NCBI GenBank assembly: GCA_902786545.1 | Contig: CADACU010000023.1 | Span: forward strand, 1 to 42,064 | Direction: 5' to 3' | Length of the DNA stretch: 42,064 nucleotides | Source: an uncultured Anaerovibrio sp. | GTDB lineage: Bacteria; Bacillota; Negativicutes; Selenomonadales; Selenomonadaceae | Part shown: piece by piece, positions 1 to 7,877 of the stretch | How positions within the stretch are numbered: position 1 is the stretch's first letter | How the letters are laid out: the number at the start of each line of letters is the position of its first letter | Position numbers and translations under genes: made by a program | Notes under the pieces: model-generated | Seen by the model: the letters and a program-made list of their open reading frames with translations, nothing else | Told to the model about the DNA's origin: nothing | Databases searched by the model: none

Positions 1-2
1 GA

Positions 3-39
3 AAAAATCCATGTCTGAGCGTAGCGAGTTTGGATTTTT
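3..39. terminator. Hairpin with A/T flanks, possible bidirectional terminator
   Basis: AAAAAATCCA at 3-12 pairs with TGGATTTTTT at 30-39 across an 18-19 base loop. The A run on one side and T run on the other would let it terminate transcription in either direction. The gene it serves would lie left of the window or be the aminotransferase read-through; neither is proven. Confidence 0.5.
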
Positions 40-90
40 TTTGATGATATATTGAAGGCAGAAAATAGTTTTAGCAATGAAACCGGGCGA

Positions 91-223
91 CAGGCAACTG
101 CCCCCGCCCGATTAGCCACTACCCCCTCAGGCATCTGAAGATGCCAGCTCCCCAAGGGGAGCCGAGGTGAAGCTTGACTGGATGATGGGCAGCTGGCACA
201 TTGCCCTGTTTAGTAGTGGCTAA
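91..223. repeat. Composite intergenic repeat with TTAGCCACTA ends
   Basis: The stretch is bounded by TTAGCCACTA (112-121) and its inverse TAGTGGCTAA (214-223). Inside lies one copy of the CCCCCTCAG-type palindromic repeat (121-168). Its right part (189-223, GCAGCTGGCA..ATTGCC..TGGCTAA) closely matches 21464-21497, and the left part (CAACTGCCCCC..GATTAGCCA) resembles the reverse complement of about 21485-21519. No reading frame in it looks coding. It appears to be a nested, non-coding repeat. Confidence 0.6.
121..168 (+). repeat. CCCCCTCAG palindromic repeat, copy 1
   Basis: Two adjacent small palindromes, CATCTGAAGATG and GCTCCCCAAGGGGAGC, sit between CCCCCTCAG and CCGAGG. The same arrangement is found at 3547-3594 and, inverted, at 21277-21323. 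Similar short GC-rich repeats are common between genes in gut Firmicutes. No function is visible. Confidence 0.75.
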
Positions 224-233
224 CTGCCCCAAC

Positions 234-266
234 AAAAAAAGAGACCGTAAGGCTACGGTCTCTTTT
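234..266 (-). terminator. Rho-independent terminator of the aminotransferase gene
   Basis: Read on the minus strand, a perfect 9-bp stem (GAGACCGTA at 241-249 with TACGGTCTC at 254-262, extended by A/T pairs) with a 4-base loop is followed by a run of seven T. It lies about 20 bp after the stop codon of the aminotransferase. Confidence 0.9.
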
Positions 267-288
267 GCAAACTCTATATCCTATTGTA

Positions 289-1530
289 TTACTCTTCCAC
301 GGCCTTCCACGCCTTCAACACCTTGGCCGCCATTCCATACATCTTGGCCTTCGGTATGGAGCATACCGCAATGCGGACTCCCTTCTTTAAAGGCACGGCA
401 AAAATCAAATCATCGTGCAGTTTATCGCATACTGCGGCAGGATCCTTGGCCGGAACCGAAATGAAGAACCCAGCCTTATATGGCAGAGCTTTCAACCCAC
501 ACTCCTGGGCCTCCTTCATAAATATAGCAGCCCTGTCGCGAATTACTCCATAAAGCTCATCACGCTCTTTTTCAAACTGAGCCAGCATGTCACTGTCCTG
601 CTGAATGGTGGTAAGCAGGGTCTGAGCCCCCCGGTTGATATTGGACCAGGTAGCACGGCCGGTAAATTTGGTGACATTCTTAAATTCTTCAATGAGCTCC
701 GCACTGGCAGAAAGCCCTATCAGGGCGCCTGTCCGCTGACCATACATAGTGTAGCCCTTGGACATGGAGAAGGCAAACATAACGAAAATATTTTCTGGGA
801 GATTGCTGAACTGCTTCATAAACCGACGGGTTTCATTCTTTTCACCAGCATAATCAATATAAGCAATATCCACCATCAGATTAAACTTCTTGCCCTTGTC
901 CGCCCACGCCTTGGCAATGTCTAAGACCTGCGTCCATTCCTCATCGGTCAGGCTATAACCAGTAGGATTATGGGCCGGAGTGTTGATAATCAGCAGCAAA
1001 GAGTCCTGCTTGGCAAACAGCTCATCCACCTTTTCGGCCAAAGCCTTAACATTGTAATTCATATTTTCATCAAACAGCTGATAGGTGGCCAAGCTACGAC
1101 CAGCTTCCTGGCAGAGAGGATTATAGGTCCCCCAAAACCAGTCGGAGGTCAACACCTGATCGCCAATTTCGGAATAATTGGCAATAGCCATGTGCAAAGC
1201 TCCTGTTCCACCGGAAGTAGAACAAGCAGCGATATGGCCCTCCGGCTTGTTATCAGCAAAGGTCAGTCCAATAACCGCATCCAGATAGGCTGGCAGACCG
1301 GCTGGTGGAGCATAAGCTGCCACATCAGAAATATTCAATCCTCTAAATGCCTTTTCCATAGTTGGCAGGCAGGCCAGCTTGCCATCCTCACCGATAATGG
1401 ATCCCACTGTAGCATTGGTAACCTTTTCTGCCCCATGCTGTTTTATGGCTTCATTACAGGCAGCACTAGCCCCAAAAATAACATCAACCAACTTTTTTCC
1501 TACCCGATGTGATGCAACCTGTGAACTCAT
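289..1530 (-). CDS. Class I aminotransferase (aspartate/aromatic type)
   Basis: A PLP-dependent aminotransferase of 413 residues, full length for the fold I aspartate/tyrosine aminotransferase family. Key residues fall almost exactly at their numbering in animal and E. coli aspartate aminotransferases: NPTG around 188-191, Asp221 and Tyr224 near the cofactor, Lys258 for the Schiff base in SMSKGYTMYG, Arg266 for the phosphate, and Arg386 for the substrate carboxylate. It should move amino groups between aspartate or aromatic amino acids and 2-oxoglutarate in the cytoplasm; the exact substrate cannot be read from the sequence. The ATG follows AGGAGG at good spacing. It lies 68 bp downstream of lysC on the same strand and is closed by a strong terminator, so the two may be cotranscribed, which would suit aspartate-family amino acid synthesis. 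The fold and cofactor are certain, the substrate is open. Confidence 0.9.
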   Translation of the reverse strand: MSSQVASHRVGKKLVDVIFGASAACNEAIKQHGAEKVTNATVGSIIGEDGKLACLPTMEKAFRGLNISDVAAYAPPAGLPAYLDAVIGLTFADNKPEGHIAACSTSGGTGALHMAIANYSEIGDQVLTSDWFWGTYNPLCQEAGRSLATYQLFDENMNYNVKALAEKVDELFAKQDSLLLIINTPAHNPTGYSLTDEEWTQVLDIAKAWADKGKKFNLMVDIAYIDYAGEKNETRRFMKQFSNLPENIFVMFAFSMSKGYTMYGQRTGALIGLSASAELIEEFKNVTKFTGRATWSNINRGAQTLLTTIQQDSDMLAQFEKERDELYGVIRDRAAIFMKEAQECGLKALPYKAGFFISVPAKDPAAVCDKLHDDLIFAVPLKKGVRIAVCSIPKAKMYGMAAKVLKAWKAVEE

Positions 1531-1568
1531 AGTAAAATGCCTCCTTGAAAATAATTACGAATATAGGT

Positions 1569-1586
1569 AATTATGAATTCATAATT
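1569..1586. repeat. 18-bp perfect palindrome between lysC and the aminotransferase gene
   Basis: AATTATGAATTCATAATT is a perfect palindrome lying between the lysC stop and the aminotransferase ribosome binding site. It could be a weak hairpin or an operator. The flanking ATTCA-rich sequence suggests it may be part of a simple degenerate repeat. Confidence 0.45.
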
Positions 1587-1598
1587 CACCATTCATCA

Positions 1599-2834
1599 TT
1601 ACTCATGGTCTTCCGGGAAGAACTCCTTGTGAATGGCGTTGGCCGCTTCCTTCAAATCAGTGCCCTTTATCAGACAGCTGATACTGATTTCCGAAGTACT
1701 GATAGCATCAATATTCACATTGGCATCAGCCAGTGCCCCAAACATTCTGGCTGCAATACCAGGATTGCCCAGCATACCGGCGCCCACAATGGATACCTTT
1801 GCTACATTTTCCTCAATGAGCACAGCCACAGCATGGAGCTTTTCTGCTACTACATCTACGGTCTTCTTGGTTTCAGGCAAATCATCCAGGGTAGTGGTAA
1901 ATACCATATCAGTAACATTCTTTTCGATATTTCTGATACTCTGGACAATCATATCAACAGCGATATTCTTCTCCGCCAAGGCAGAGAAAATCTCCTTGGC
2001 AATGCCTGGATTGTTTGGAACACCCAGAACAGCAATTTTAGCAACATTTTTATCATGGGCAACACCGCGAATCACAAAATCCTTCTCTTCCATTGTATAA
2101 GCCTCCCTAATCATAGTACCGGTTGCGGATGTAAATGTAGAACGAACATGGATTGGAATATTAAAGTACTTGCCCATCTCTACGGAACGGGGCTGCATTA
2201 CACCTGCACCCAGGCGGGCCATCTCCAGCATTTCGTCGTAGGTTATTTCCTTCATCTTTCTGGCGTCCGGAATCAGCCGTGGATCTGCGGAATAAATACC
2301 ATCTACATCAGTATAGATTTCACAGGAGTCGGCTTTCAGAGCCCCGGCCAAAGCCACTGCCGATGTGTCAGAACCACCCCGGCCCAAAGTAACCGGATCA
2401 CCCAGTTCATCCACGCCCTGGAAACCAGCTACCACTACTATATTGCCCTTTTCCAATTCCTTTTTCACACGGGAAGGATGGATATCTACAATCTTACCCT
2501 TGGTATGAACCGAATTGGTCTTCATTCCCACCATCTGTCCAGTAAGGGAAATTGCTTTCTGCCCCATGGAACGGAAGGCCATGGTCAAAAGAGCAATGGA
2601 AACCTGCTCACCAGTGGTCAGCAGCATATCCATTTCCCGGGGGAACTGGTATGGATTGGTGTTGATGCCCTTGGCCAGAGCAATCAGGTCATCAGTGGTG
2701 TCGCCCATAGCAGACACAACCATAACAATCTGGTCACCGGGCTTTTTTTCTTCGATAATTCTCTTGGCTACATTGAGGATTTTCTCTGTGGTGCCTACAG
2801 ATGAGCCACCAAACTTCTTAACAATAAGAGCCAT
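1599..2834 (-). CDS. lysC: Aspartate kinase
   Basis: Aspartokinase phosphorylates aspartate with ATP, the first step to lysine, diaminopimelate, methionine and threonine. The 411-residue length fits the monofunctional Bacillus-type alpha subunit. Visible features are the N-terminal KFGGSSVGT motif, the GRGGSDTSA motif, the DVDGIYSADPR loop of the kinase domain, and two C-terminal ACT regions (roughly residues 265-411) that normally bind lysine or threonine for feedback inhibition. The open frame extends 15 codons further upstream, but ATG at 2834 is chosen because it is preceded by AACAGGAGGGATATA and begins MALIVKKFGG, as in the family. A near-consensus promoter lies about 105 bp upstream. 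No lysine riboswitch fits in the leader, so control is probably mainly by ACT-domain feedback. Confidence 0.96.
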   Translation of the reverse strand: MALIVKKFGGSSVGTTEKILNVAKRIIEEKKPGDQIVMVVSAMGDTTDDLIALAKGINTNPYQFPREMDMLLTTGEQVSIALLTMAFRSMGQKAISLTGQMVGMKTNSVHTKGKIVDIHPSRVKKELEKGNIVVVAGFQGVDELGDPVTLGRGGSDTSAVALAGALKADSCEIYTDVDGIYSADPRLIPDARKMKEITYDEMLEMARLGAGVMQPRSVEMGKYFNIPIHVRSTFTSATGTMIREAYTMEEKDFVIRGVAHDKNVAKIAVLGVPNNPGIAKEIFSALAEKNIAVDMIVQSIRNIEKNVTDMVFTTTLDDLPETKKTVDVVAEKLHAVAVLIEENVAKVSIVGAGMLGNPGIAARMFGALADANVNIDAISTSEISISCLIKGTDLKEAANAIHKEFFPEDHE

Positions 2835-2939
2835 TATATCCCTCCTGTTAAATAAAAACAAAGGATTAGATAGGGGCAAATGTCCATATCAAAAATACAT
2901 TTGTTTTAAATTTTCTTTATAAATACTCAAACAACGAAT

Positions 2940-2968
2940 ATTATAATACAATTACAGCTATTCGTCCA
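2940..2968 (-). promoter_or_regulatory. Sigma-70/A-type promoter for lysC
   Basis: On the minus strand, TGGACG (2963-2968) and a perfect TATAAT (2940-2945) are separated by 17 bp. The predicted start near 2933 gives a leader of about 100 nt before the lysC ATG. It separates lysC transcription from ruvC. Confidence 0.7.
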
Positions 2969-3036
2969 CCTATTTTCTCCCCAAACAGTGTATACATACT
3001 ATGTTTTTCTGTATACAATGCACAAAATATGTAAAC

Positions 3037-3531
3037 CTACAATTTGTTGCGGTAAGCAAAGCTGTCCAACACATGGGAAGTACAGATGGCCACTGCCAGG
3101 GCATCCGCCACATCGTCCGGCTTGGGTGGTTCCGGCAGATTTAACAGCTTGGTCACCATATAGATAACCTGTTCCTTGGTGGCTTTTCCATAGCCGGTCA
3201 CCGCCTGCTTGACCTGTAGCGGAGTCCTTTCCACCAGCTCAATGCCGTTTTTGGCCGCCGCCAACAGCACTACCCCCCGGGCCTGCCCCACCGGGATGGC
3301 CGTGGTAACATTGCGGTTGAAAAATAATTGCTCTACCCCGATAACATCCGGATTATACTTTTTTATCAATTCATCCAACTCATCATACAGCTTCATCAGC
3401 CGGTCCTCCGGCTTGGCCTTTGAACTGGTGGTAATAGCCCCATATTGATGGGCAATAAGCCGGCTGCCCTGTGCCTCCACAAAACCGTAGCCGCATATGG
3501 CTGTTCCTGGGTCGATACCCAATGCAAGCAT
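3037..3531 (-). CDS. ruvC: Crossover junction endodeoxyribonuclease RuvC
   Basis: RuvC resolves Holliday junctions by paired nicks after branch migration by RuvAB. At 164 residues it has the usual length. The four acidic catalytic positions of the RNase H-like fold are present: Asp7 in GIDPGT, Glu67 in GVEQLFF, and Asp140 and Asp143 in the DDVADALA segment. The ATG is preceded by AGGAGG. In many bacteria yebC, ruvC, ruvA and ruvB lie together; here yebC is upstream, but a hairpin and a repeat separate the two, and no ruvAB follows. ruvC is therefore probably transcribed separately or by read-through. No clear promoter was found in the 120-bp gap. Confidence 0.97.
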   Translation of the reverse strand: MLALGIDPGTAICGYGFVEAQGSRLIAHQYGAITTSSKAKPEDRLMKLYDELDELIKKYNPDVIGVEQLFFNRNVTTAIPVGQARGVVLLAAAKNGIELVERTPLQVKQAVTGYGKATKEQVIYMVTKLLNLPEPPKPDDVADALAVAICTSHVLDSFAYRNKL

Positions 3532-3546
3532 AGTAGTCCTCCTAAT

Positions 3547-3594
3547 ACCCCCTCAGTCATCTAAAGATGCCAGCTCCCCCAAAGGGAACCGAGG
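3547..3594 (+). repeat. CCCCCTCAG palindromic repeat, copy 2
   Basis: Second copy of the repeat seen at 121-168, in the same orientation, with CATCTAAAGATG and the GCTCCCCC/GGG arms but more mismatches in the second arm. It occupies the gap between yebC and ruvC. Confidence 0.7.
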
Positions 3595-3615
3595 AGAAAT
3601 TCCTAATTCAGCACT

Positions 3616-3653
3616 ATATAAATTTAGCGGCCCTTGGGCCGCTAAATTTATAT
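3616..3653 (-). terminator. Long hairpin after yebC
   Basis: A near-perfect inverted repeat (TATAAATTTAGCGGCC with GGCCGCTAAATTTATA, centred near 3634) starts two bases beyond the yebC stop. The stem has a GC core and an A/T outer part but no separate T run, so termination may be partial or may work on both strands. Confidence 0.65.
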
Positions 3654-3654
3654 A

Positions 3655-4389
3655 TTAGTCTTCCTCGTCCATTTCGTAATTTCCGTATACTTCCTGAACA
3701 TCATCATTTTCATCGAAGGCATCCAGCATTTTCTGCATAGAAGCAACATTTTCCCCTTCAACCTTTACAGTGTTATCAGGAACCATGGTGATTTCAGCCG
3801 AAGCCGGCTCAATCCCCTTGTCATTGAGTGCCTGGAGAATACCATCAAAGGCATCCGGCTCTGCAGTGATTTCAAACACTTCATCCTCAGCCACAAAATC
3901 ATCGGCACCGGCATCCAGTACCAATTCCATCAAAGCATCCTCATCGTCAAAGGATTCCTTTTCCACAACAAAAACAGCCTTTTTGTTGAACATCCAGGAT
4001 ACACAGCCGGTAGCTCCCAAAGATCCGCCATACTTGGTGAAGATATGGCGTACATCAGCGGCAGTACGGTTGCGGTTATCAGTGAGAATATCCAGCATAA
4101 TAGCGGTACCACCCGGGCCGTAGCCCTCGTAGGTCATCTCCTCATAATTACTGCCATCAGATGCCCCCAGGCCCTTTTGGATGGCCCGGTTGATATTATC
4201 CTTTGGTATATTATTGGACTTGGCTTTGGACAATGCCAACTTGAGACGCATATTACCGGTAGGATCAGCCCCGCCCATCCGAACCGCGATGGTAATTTCC
4301 CGGCCTATTTTAGTGGTAATCTTACCACGGATAGCATCGTTTGCACCTTTTTTTCTCTTGATATTAGCCCATTTTGAATGTCCTGACAT
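3655..4389 (-). CDS. yebC: YebC/PmpR family protein
   Basis: A cytoplasmic protein of 244 residues, standard for the family. It starts with the hallmark MSGHSKWANIKRKK and continues through the conserved KIGREI, NNIPKDNI and YEGYGPGG segments, with an acidic C-terminal end. The family was long annotated as transcriptional regulators; recent work on bacterial and mitochondrial members points instead to help with translation of proline-rich stretches on the ribosome. The ATG follows AAGGAG. It is the last gene of the apparent U32-mutS2-PBP-tyrS-yebC operon, 56 bp after tyrS, with a hairpin just after its stop. That context favours the translation role, but this is inference. Confidence 0.95.
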   Translation of the reverse strand: MSGHSKWANIKRKKGANDAIRGKITTKIGREITIAVRMGGADPTGNMRLKLALSKAKSNNIPKDNINRAIQKGLGASDGSNYEEMTYEGYGPGGTAIMLDILTDNRNRTAADVRHIFTKYGGSLGATGCVSWMFNKKAVFVVEKESFDDEDALMELVLDAGADDFVAEDEVFEITAEPDAFDGILQALNDKGIEPASAEITMVPDNTVKVEGENVASMQKMLDAFDENDDVQEVYGNYEMDEED

Positions 4390-4445
4390 TACTAAAAAAC
4401 TCCTTTTTTATTTGATATCCTTCTCCTGTGGGGAAGGTTTTATTC

Positions 4446-5663
4446 CTAATTCCTAATTATCCTATAAAACTTCTTCTTGCCCTTCTTCACAATGGCTTCC
4501 CCATCCTTGAAGTCACTGTCCGCCAACACATATTCAGCGTCAGTAACCTTTTCATCATTAAGAGACAAACCATTCTGCTGAATCAACCGGCGGCCTTCGC
4601 CCTTGGAGCCAAAGACTTCCGCCTCCACCAGCACCTCCAGCAGCTTGCGGCCTTCAGCTGCAAGCTCAATGGTAGGCATATTTTCACTGGACCCGGAACC
4701 ACCAAATACAGCCTCGGCAGCAGCCTTGGCCTTATCGGCTTCCTCCTGGCCATGTACCAGCTTGGTAACCTCATAAGCCAATACTTTCTTGGCTTCATTT
4801 ATCTCCTGACCTTCCAGTGCCCCCAACCGGCGCACTTCATCCATTGGCAGGAATGTGAGCAAGGATAAGCATTTTTCCACATCAGCATCGTCCACATTGC
4901 GCCAATACTGATAAAAATCATAGGTTGAGGTCTTTTCCTTGTCCAACCACAACGCTCCACCAGCGGTCTTGCCCATCTTCTGGCCATCACTCTTGGTAAG
5001 CAGGGTGAAGGTCAAACCATATACGGCATCACCGGTAATACGACGGGTCAGTTCCACGCCACCAATTATGTTGGACCACTGGTCGTCACCGCCCATCTCC
5101 AGCTTCAGATTGTACCGGCGGTGCAGCTCCAAAAAGTCATAAGACTGCATAATCATATAGTTGAATTCCAGGAAGGTAAGTCCCTTTTCCATACGATTTT
5201 TGTAGCATTCGGCTGCCAGCATACGGTTGACGGTGAAATGCGGACCTACTTCCCGCAGCAGCTCGATATAATTCAGTTTCCGGAGCCAATCCCCATTGTT
5301 GACCATCAGCGCCTTGCCATCACTGAAATCAATGAACCGGGCCATCTGCTTCTTGAACTGATTGCAGTTATATTCAATATCCTCATCCGTAAGCATTTTT
5401 CGCATATCAGTACGACCGGAAGGGTCTCCCACCGTACCGGTACCGCCCCCCACCAGACATACCGGCCGATGACCGGCCCGCTGCAGATGGGACATTACCA
5501 TCAAGCCCAGAAAATGACCTACATGAAGGCTGTCCGCCGTAGGGTCAAAGCCGATGTAGAAGGTCACCTGCTCATTTTCCAGCAGGGCACGCACCTCTTC
5601 CTCATTGGTACACTGAGCGAGATAGCCACGCTCCTTGAGAACATCAAAAACATTGGTTGACAC
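4446..5663 (-). CDS. tyrS: Tyrosyl-tRNA synthetase
   Basis: This class I synthetase charges tRNA-Tyr with tyrosine. The 405-residue protein has HVGH at 47-50 as its HIGH signature, KMGKT at 229-233 as its KMSKS loop, the DDQWSNI tRNA/tyrosine pocket segment, and a C-terminal S4-like RNA-binding domain from about 340. The start is GTG at 5663, preceded by GGGGAG. Only 36 bp separate it from the upstream PBP gene, so there is no room for a T-box leader; expression must follow the operon promoter or an internal one not recognised here. Confidence 0.97.
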   Translation of the reverse strand: MSTNVFDVLKERGYLAQCTNEEEVRALLENEQVTFYIGFDPTADSLHVGHFLGLMVMSHLQRAGHRPVCLVGGGTGTVGDPSGRTDMRKMLTDEDIEYNCNQFKKQMARFIDFSDGKALMVNNGDWLRKLNYIELLREVGPHFTVNRMLAAECYKNRMEKGLTFLEFNYMIMQSYDFLELHRRYNLKLEMGGDDQWSNIIGGVELTRRITGDAVYGLTFTLLTKSDGQKMGKTAGGALWLDKEKTSTYDFYQYWRNVDDADVEKCLSLLTFLPMDEVRRLGALEGQEINEAKKVLAYEVTKLVHGQEEADKAKAAAEAVFGGSGSSENMPTIELAAEGRKLLEVLVEAEVFGSKGEGRRLIQQNGLSLNDEKVTDAEYVLADSDFKDGEAIVKKGKKKFYRIIRN

Positions 5664-5699
5664 TTTTATATTTCTCCCCTTTAACCTGAATTCAGGCTG

Positions 5700-7814
5700 T
5701 TAATTTGCTTTTTTGCCAGCTGGACCGGTTGGCGTCGGTGAAGCCGGCGGTGCCTTTGGCACCGTATCATTTTTCTTGGCTGGACCATTGTTGTCATCAG
5801 CCGCTTTGTTATCATCGGCAGCGTTTCCGGCGCCCTTTATCGGCTTGCCATTCTTGTCCAAAATCAGCTTGCCGTTCTTATCTATCAAGTTGCCATTCTT
5901 GTCCACGGATTCCTCCTTGACCGGTGTTTCCACTGCCGTGAGATAAGCACCGTCAAAGGACTTGGTCGGCATACTGCTGCTCACCTTGGTCATAAAGGCT
6001 TTCCAGATATAGGCCGGCGTAGTACCACCGGTCATGGTGCCCATCTGCTGGTTGTCATCACAACCAACCCAGACACCCACCACCAAATCCGGTACATAGC
6101 CAATAAACCAGGCATCGTGATAATCGCTGGTGGTACCGGTCTTGCCGGCGGATGGACGATCAATGTTAGCTCCAGTACCAGTTCCCCGGACCATTACCCC
6201 CATCAGCATACTGGTGAGATTGTTGACTGTGTCCTTTTTCAACACCTGCTTGGACTCAGGTACATTTTCCTCCAGCACCTTGCCGTTGCGGTCCAAAACC
6301 CGGACGATGGCCGTATGATTTACATGAACGCCATCATTGGCAAAAGTACAATAAGCACTGGTGAGCTCCAGCGGCGTTACCCCTCGGGTAAGGCCTCCCA
6401 AAGCCGTAGACAGATTACCATCATTCTGGTTCCCATCGGTGACAAAGGTGGTAATGCCCATTTCCTTGCCCAGATAAATAATTTTATCGATGCCTACATC
6501 CTGAGCTACCCGGACGGTTGGTACATTCAAGGACTGCTCGGCCACATAACGCAGGGAAACCTTGCCATTAAAGTCTCGGCTGTAGTTCTGTGGTGACCAG
6601 CCATTTATGGTCAACGGCTTGTCCTCAATAATGGACGCCGGAGTATAGTTGGACTCCAAAGCCGCCGCAAATACAAATGGTTTAAAGGCTGAACCCGGCT
6701 GGCGCTCCGCCATAACGGCCCGGTTGAACATATCAGTGCCCCGACCGCCTACCATGGCCTTAATATGGCCGGTGTGCGGGTCGATAGCTACCAAAGCACC
6801 CTGTGGCTGCTGAATACCGTTGGCCTCGGACATATCCGGCAGGTTTTTCATAGCCTCTTCCGCCGCCCGCTGCATATCCATATCCAAGGTGGTGTATATC
6901 TTCAATCCCTCTTTGTAAACTGCATCAGAACCGTATTTTTCAATCATGCTCTGAATCACATAGTCCACAAAATAAGCTGCCTCACTGCCGCTCTTGTTGG
7001 TGTTCTGTACCAGACGCAGCTCTTCCTTCTTGGTTTTGGCCGCGGTGGAGGAGCTGATATAGCCATACTTGGCCATCTGATCCAATACGGTAGATTTGCG
7101 GGATTGAGCTGCCTGCAGATTGTTCAGTGGCGAGTAGTAATTCGGACTTTTAGGAATTCCCGCCAGCATAGCACATTCATTCAAATCAAGCTCTTCAACA
7201 TTTTTGCCAAAGTAGGTCTTGGCAGCCGCCTGAACGCCATAGGCCCCCTGACCAAAATATATCTGGTTTAGATACAGCTCCAGGATTTCCTCCTTGGTAT
7301 ACTGGTGTTCCAGCTGCAAAGCCAGGAACATCTCCTGGATTTTCCGTTTAAAGGTCCGGTCCTGGGTCAAATACGCATTCTTGGCCAGCTGCTGGGTAAT
7401 GGTGGAACCACCCTCGCTTACCCCCTGACGGCTGATATTGGCCCAAAGAGCCCGCATTATCCCCCGGAAATCCACGCCGGAATGCTCATAAAAGCGGACA
7501 TCCTCTACTGCCACAAAGGCATTTTTCAGATTTTCCGGTATCTGGTTCATCTTCACCGGAACCCGATTTTCATCCGCATGAACATTGGCAATTTCGTTGC
7601 CATTTATATCATAAATTTGGGACGATGCTGGTGGACGGATATCTGCCAGATCGGCCTTGGTATTCAATGTAGCCGTAAGAAAGCCACAGCCAACCCCAAT
7701 AACCATCACCGCTATTATGGCAGCAAAGATTATCAGAATTCGGCTGATATTGCTTTGCTTCGGTGGTGTTTTGGTCTGTTTGGTCCGTTGGGCCGCACCG
7801 GTTCGTTTTTCCAT
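5700..7814 (-). CDS. Class A penicillin-binding protein (PBP1A type)
   Basis: A bifunctional peptidoglycan synthase that polymerises lipid II and crosslinks the peptides outside the inner membrane. The 704 residues show a short basic cytoplasmic tail, one membrane segment (about 23-49), a GT51 transglycosylase domain with catalytic Glu104 in VAVEDVRFYEHSG, and a transpeptidase domain with Ser375-x-x-Lys378, Ser428-Leu-Asn430 and Lys558-Thr-Gly560. A hydrophilic tail from about 632 contains repeated DKNG units and then Asp/Asn- and Pro-rich sequence. ATG at 7814 is preferred to the frame's earlier ATG at 7835 because TTAGGAGGTCTATC lies directly before it. It sits between mutS2 (63 bp upstream) and tyrS (36 bp downstream) in one direction. 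Confidence 0.95.
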   Translation of the reverse strand: MEKRTGAAQRTKQTKTPPKQSNISRILIIFAAIIAVMVIGVGCGFLTATLNTKADLADIRPPASSQIYDINGNEIANVHADENRVPVKMNQIPENLKNAFVAVEDVRFYEHSGVDFRGIMRALWANISRQGVSEGGSTITQQLAKNAYLTQDRTFKRKIQEMFLALQLEHQYTKEEILELYLNQIYFGQGAYGVQAAAKTYFGKNVEELDLNECAMLAGIPKSPNYYSPLNNLQAAQSRKSTVLDQMAKYGYISSSTAAKTKKEELRLVQNTNKSGSEAAYFVDYVIQSMIEKYGSDAVYKEGLKIYTTLDMDMQRAAEEAMKNLPDMSEANGIQQPQGALVAIDPHTGHIKAMVGGRGTDMFNRAVMAERQPGSAFKPFVFAAALESNYTPASIIEDKPLTINGWSPQNYSRDFNGKVSLRYVAEQSLNVPTVRVAQDVGIDKIIYLGKEMGITTFVTDGNQNDGNLSTALGGLTRGVTPLELTSAYCTFANDGVHVNHTAIVRVLDRNGKVLEENVPESKQVLKKDTVNNLTSMLMGVMVRGTGTGANIDRPSAGKTGTTSDYHDAWFIGYVPDLVVGVWVGCDDNQQMGTMTGGTTPAYIWKAFMTKVSSSMPTKSFDGAYLTAVETPVKEESVDKNGNLIDKNGKLILDKNGKPIKGAGNAADDNKAADDNNGPAKKNDTVPKAPPASPTPTGPAGKKAN

Positions 7815-7877
7815 GATAGACCTCCTAATAAACATATACGGTACTATTCTATCATAAATTGTCGTTTTTCGCAGATT

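Noticed and set aside
2835..3036. Lysine riboswitch before lysC
   Set aside because: The leader from the predicted start is about 100 nt, A/T-rich and lacks the conserved multi-helix core, so it cannot hold the aptamer.
4419..4437. Hairpin CCTTCTCC/GGGGAAGG between tyrS and yebC as a terminator
   Set aside because: In the direction of transcription there is no T run after the stem; the 3-base loop and A/T surroundings make termination unlikely.
5664..5699. T-box leader before tyrS
   Set aside because: Only 36 bp separate tyrS from the upstream PBP gene and no T-box sequence is present.
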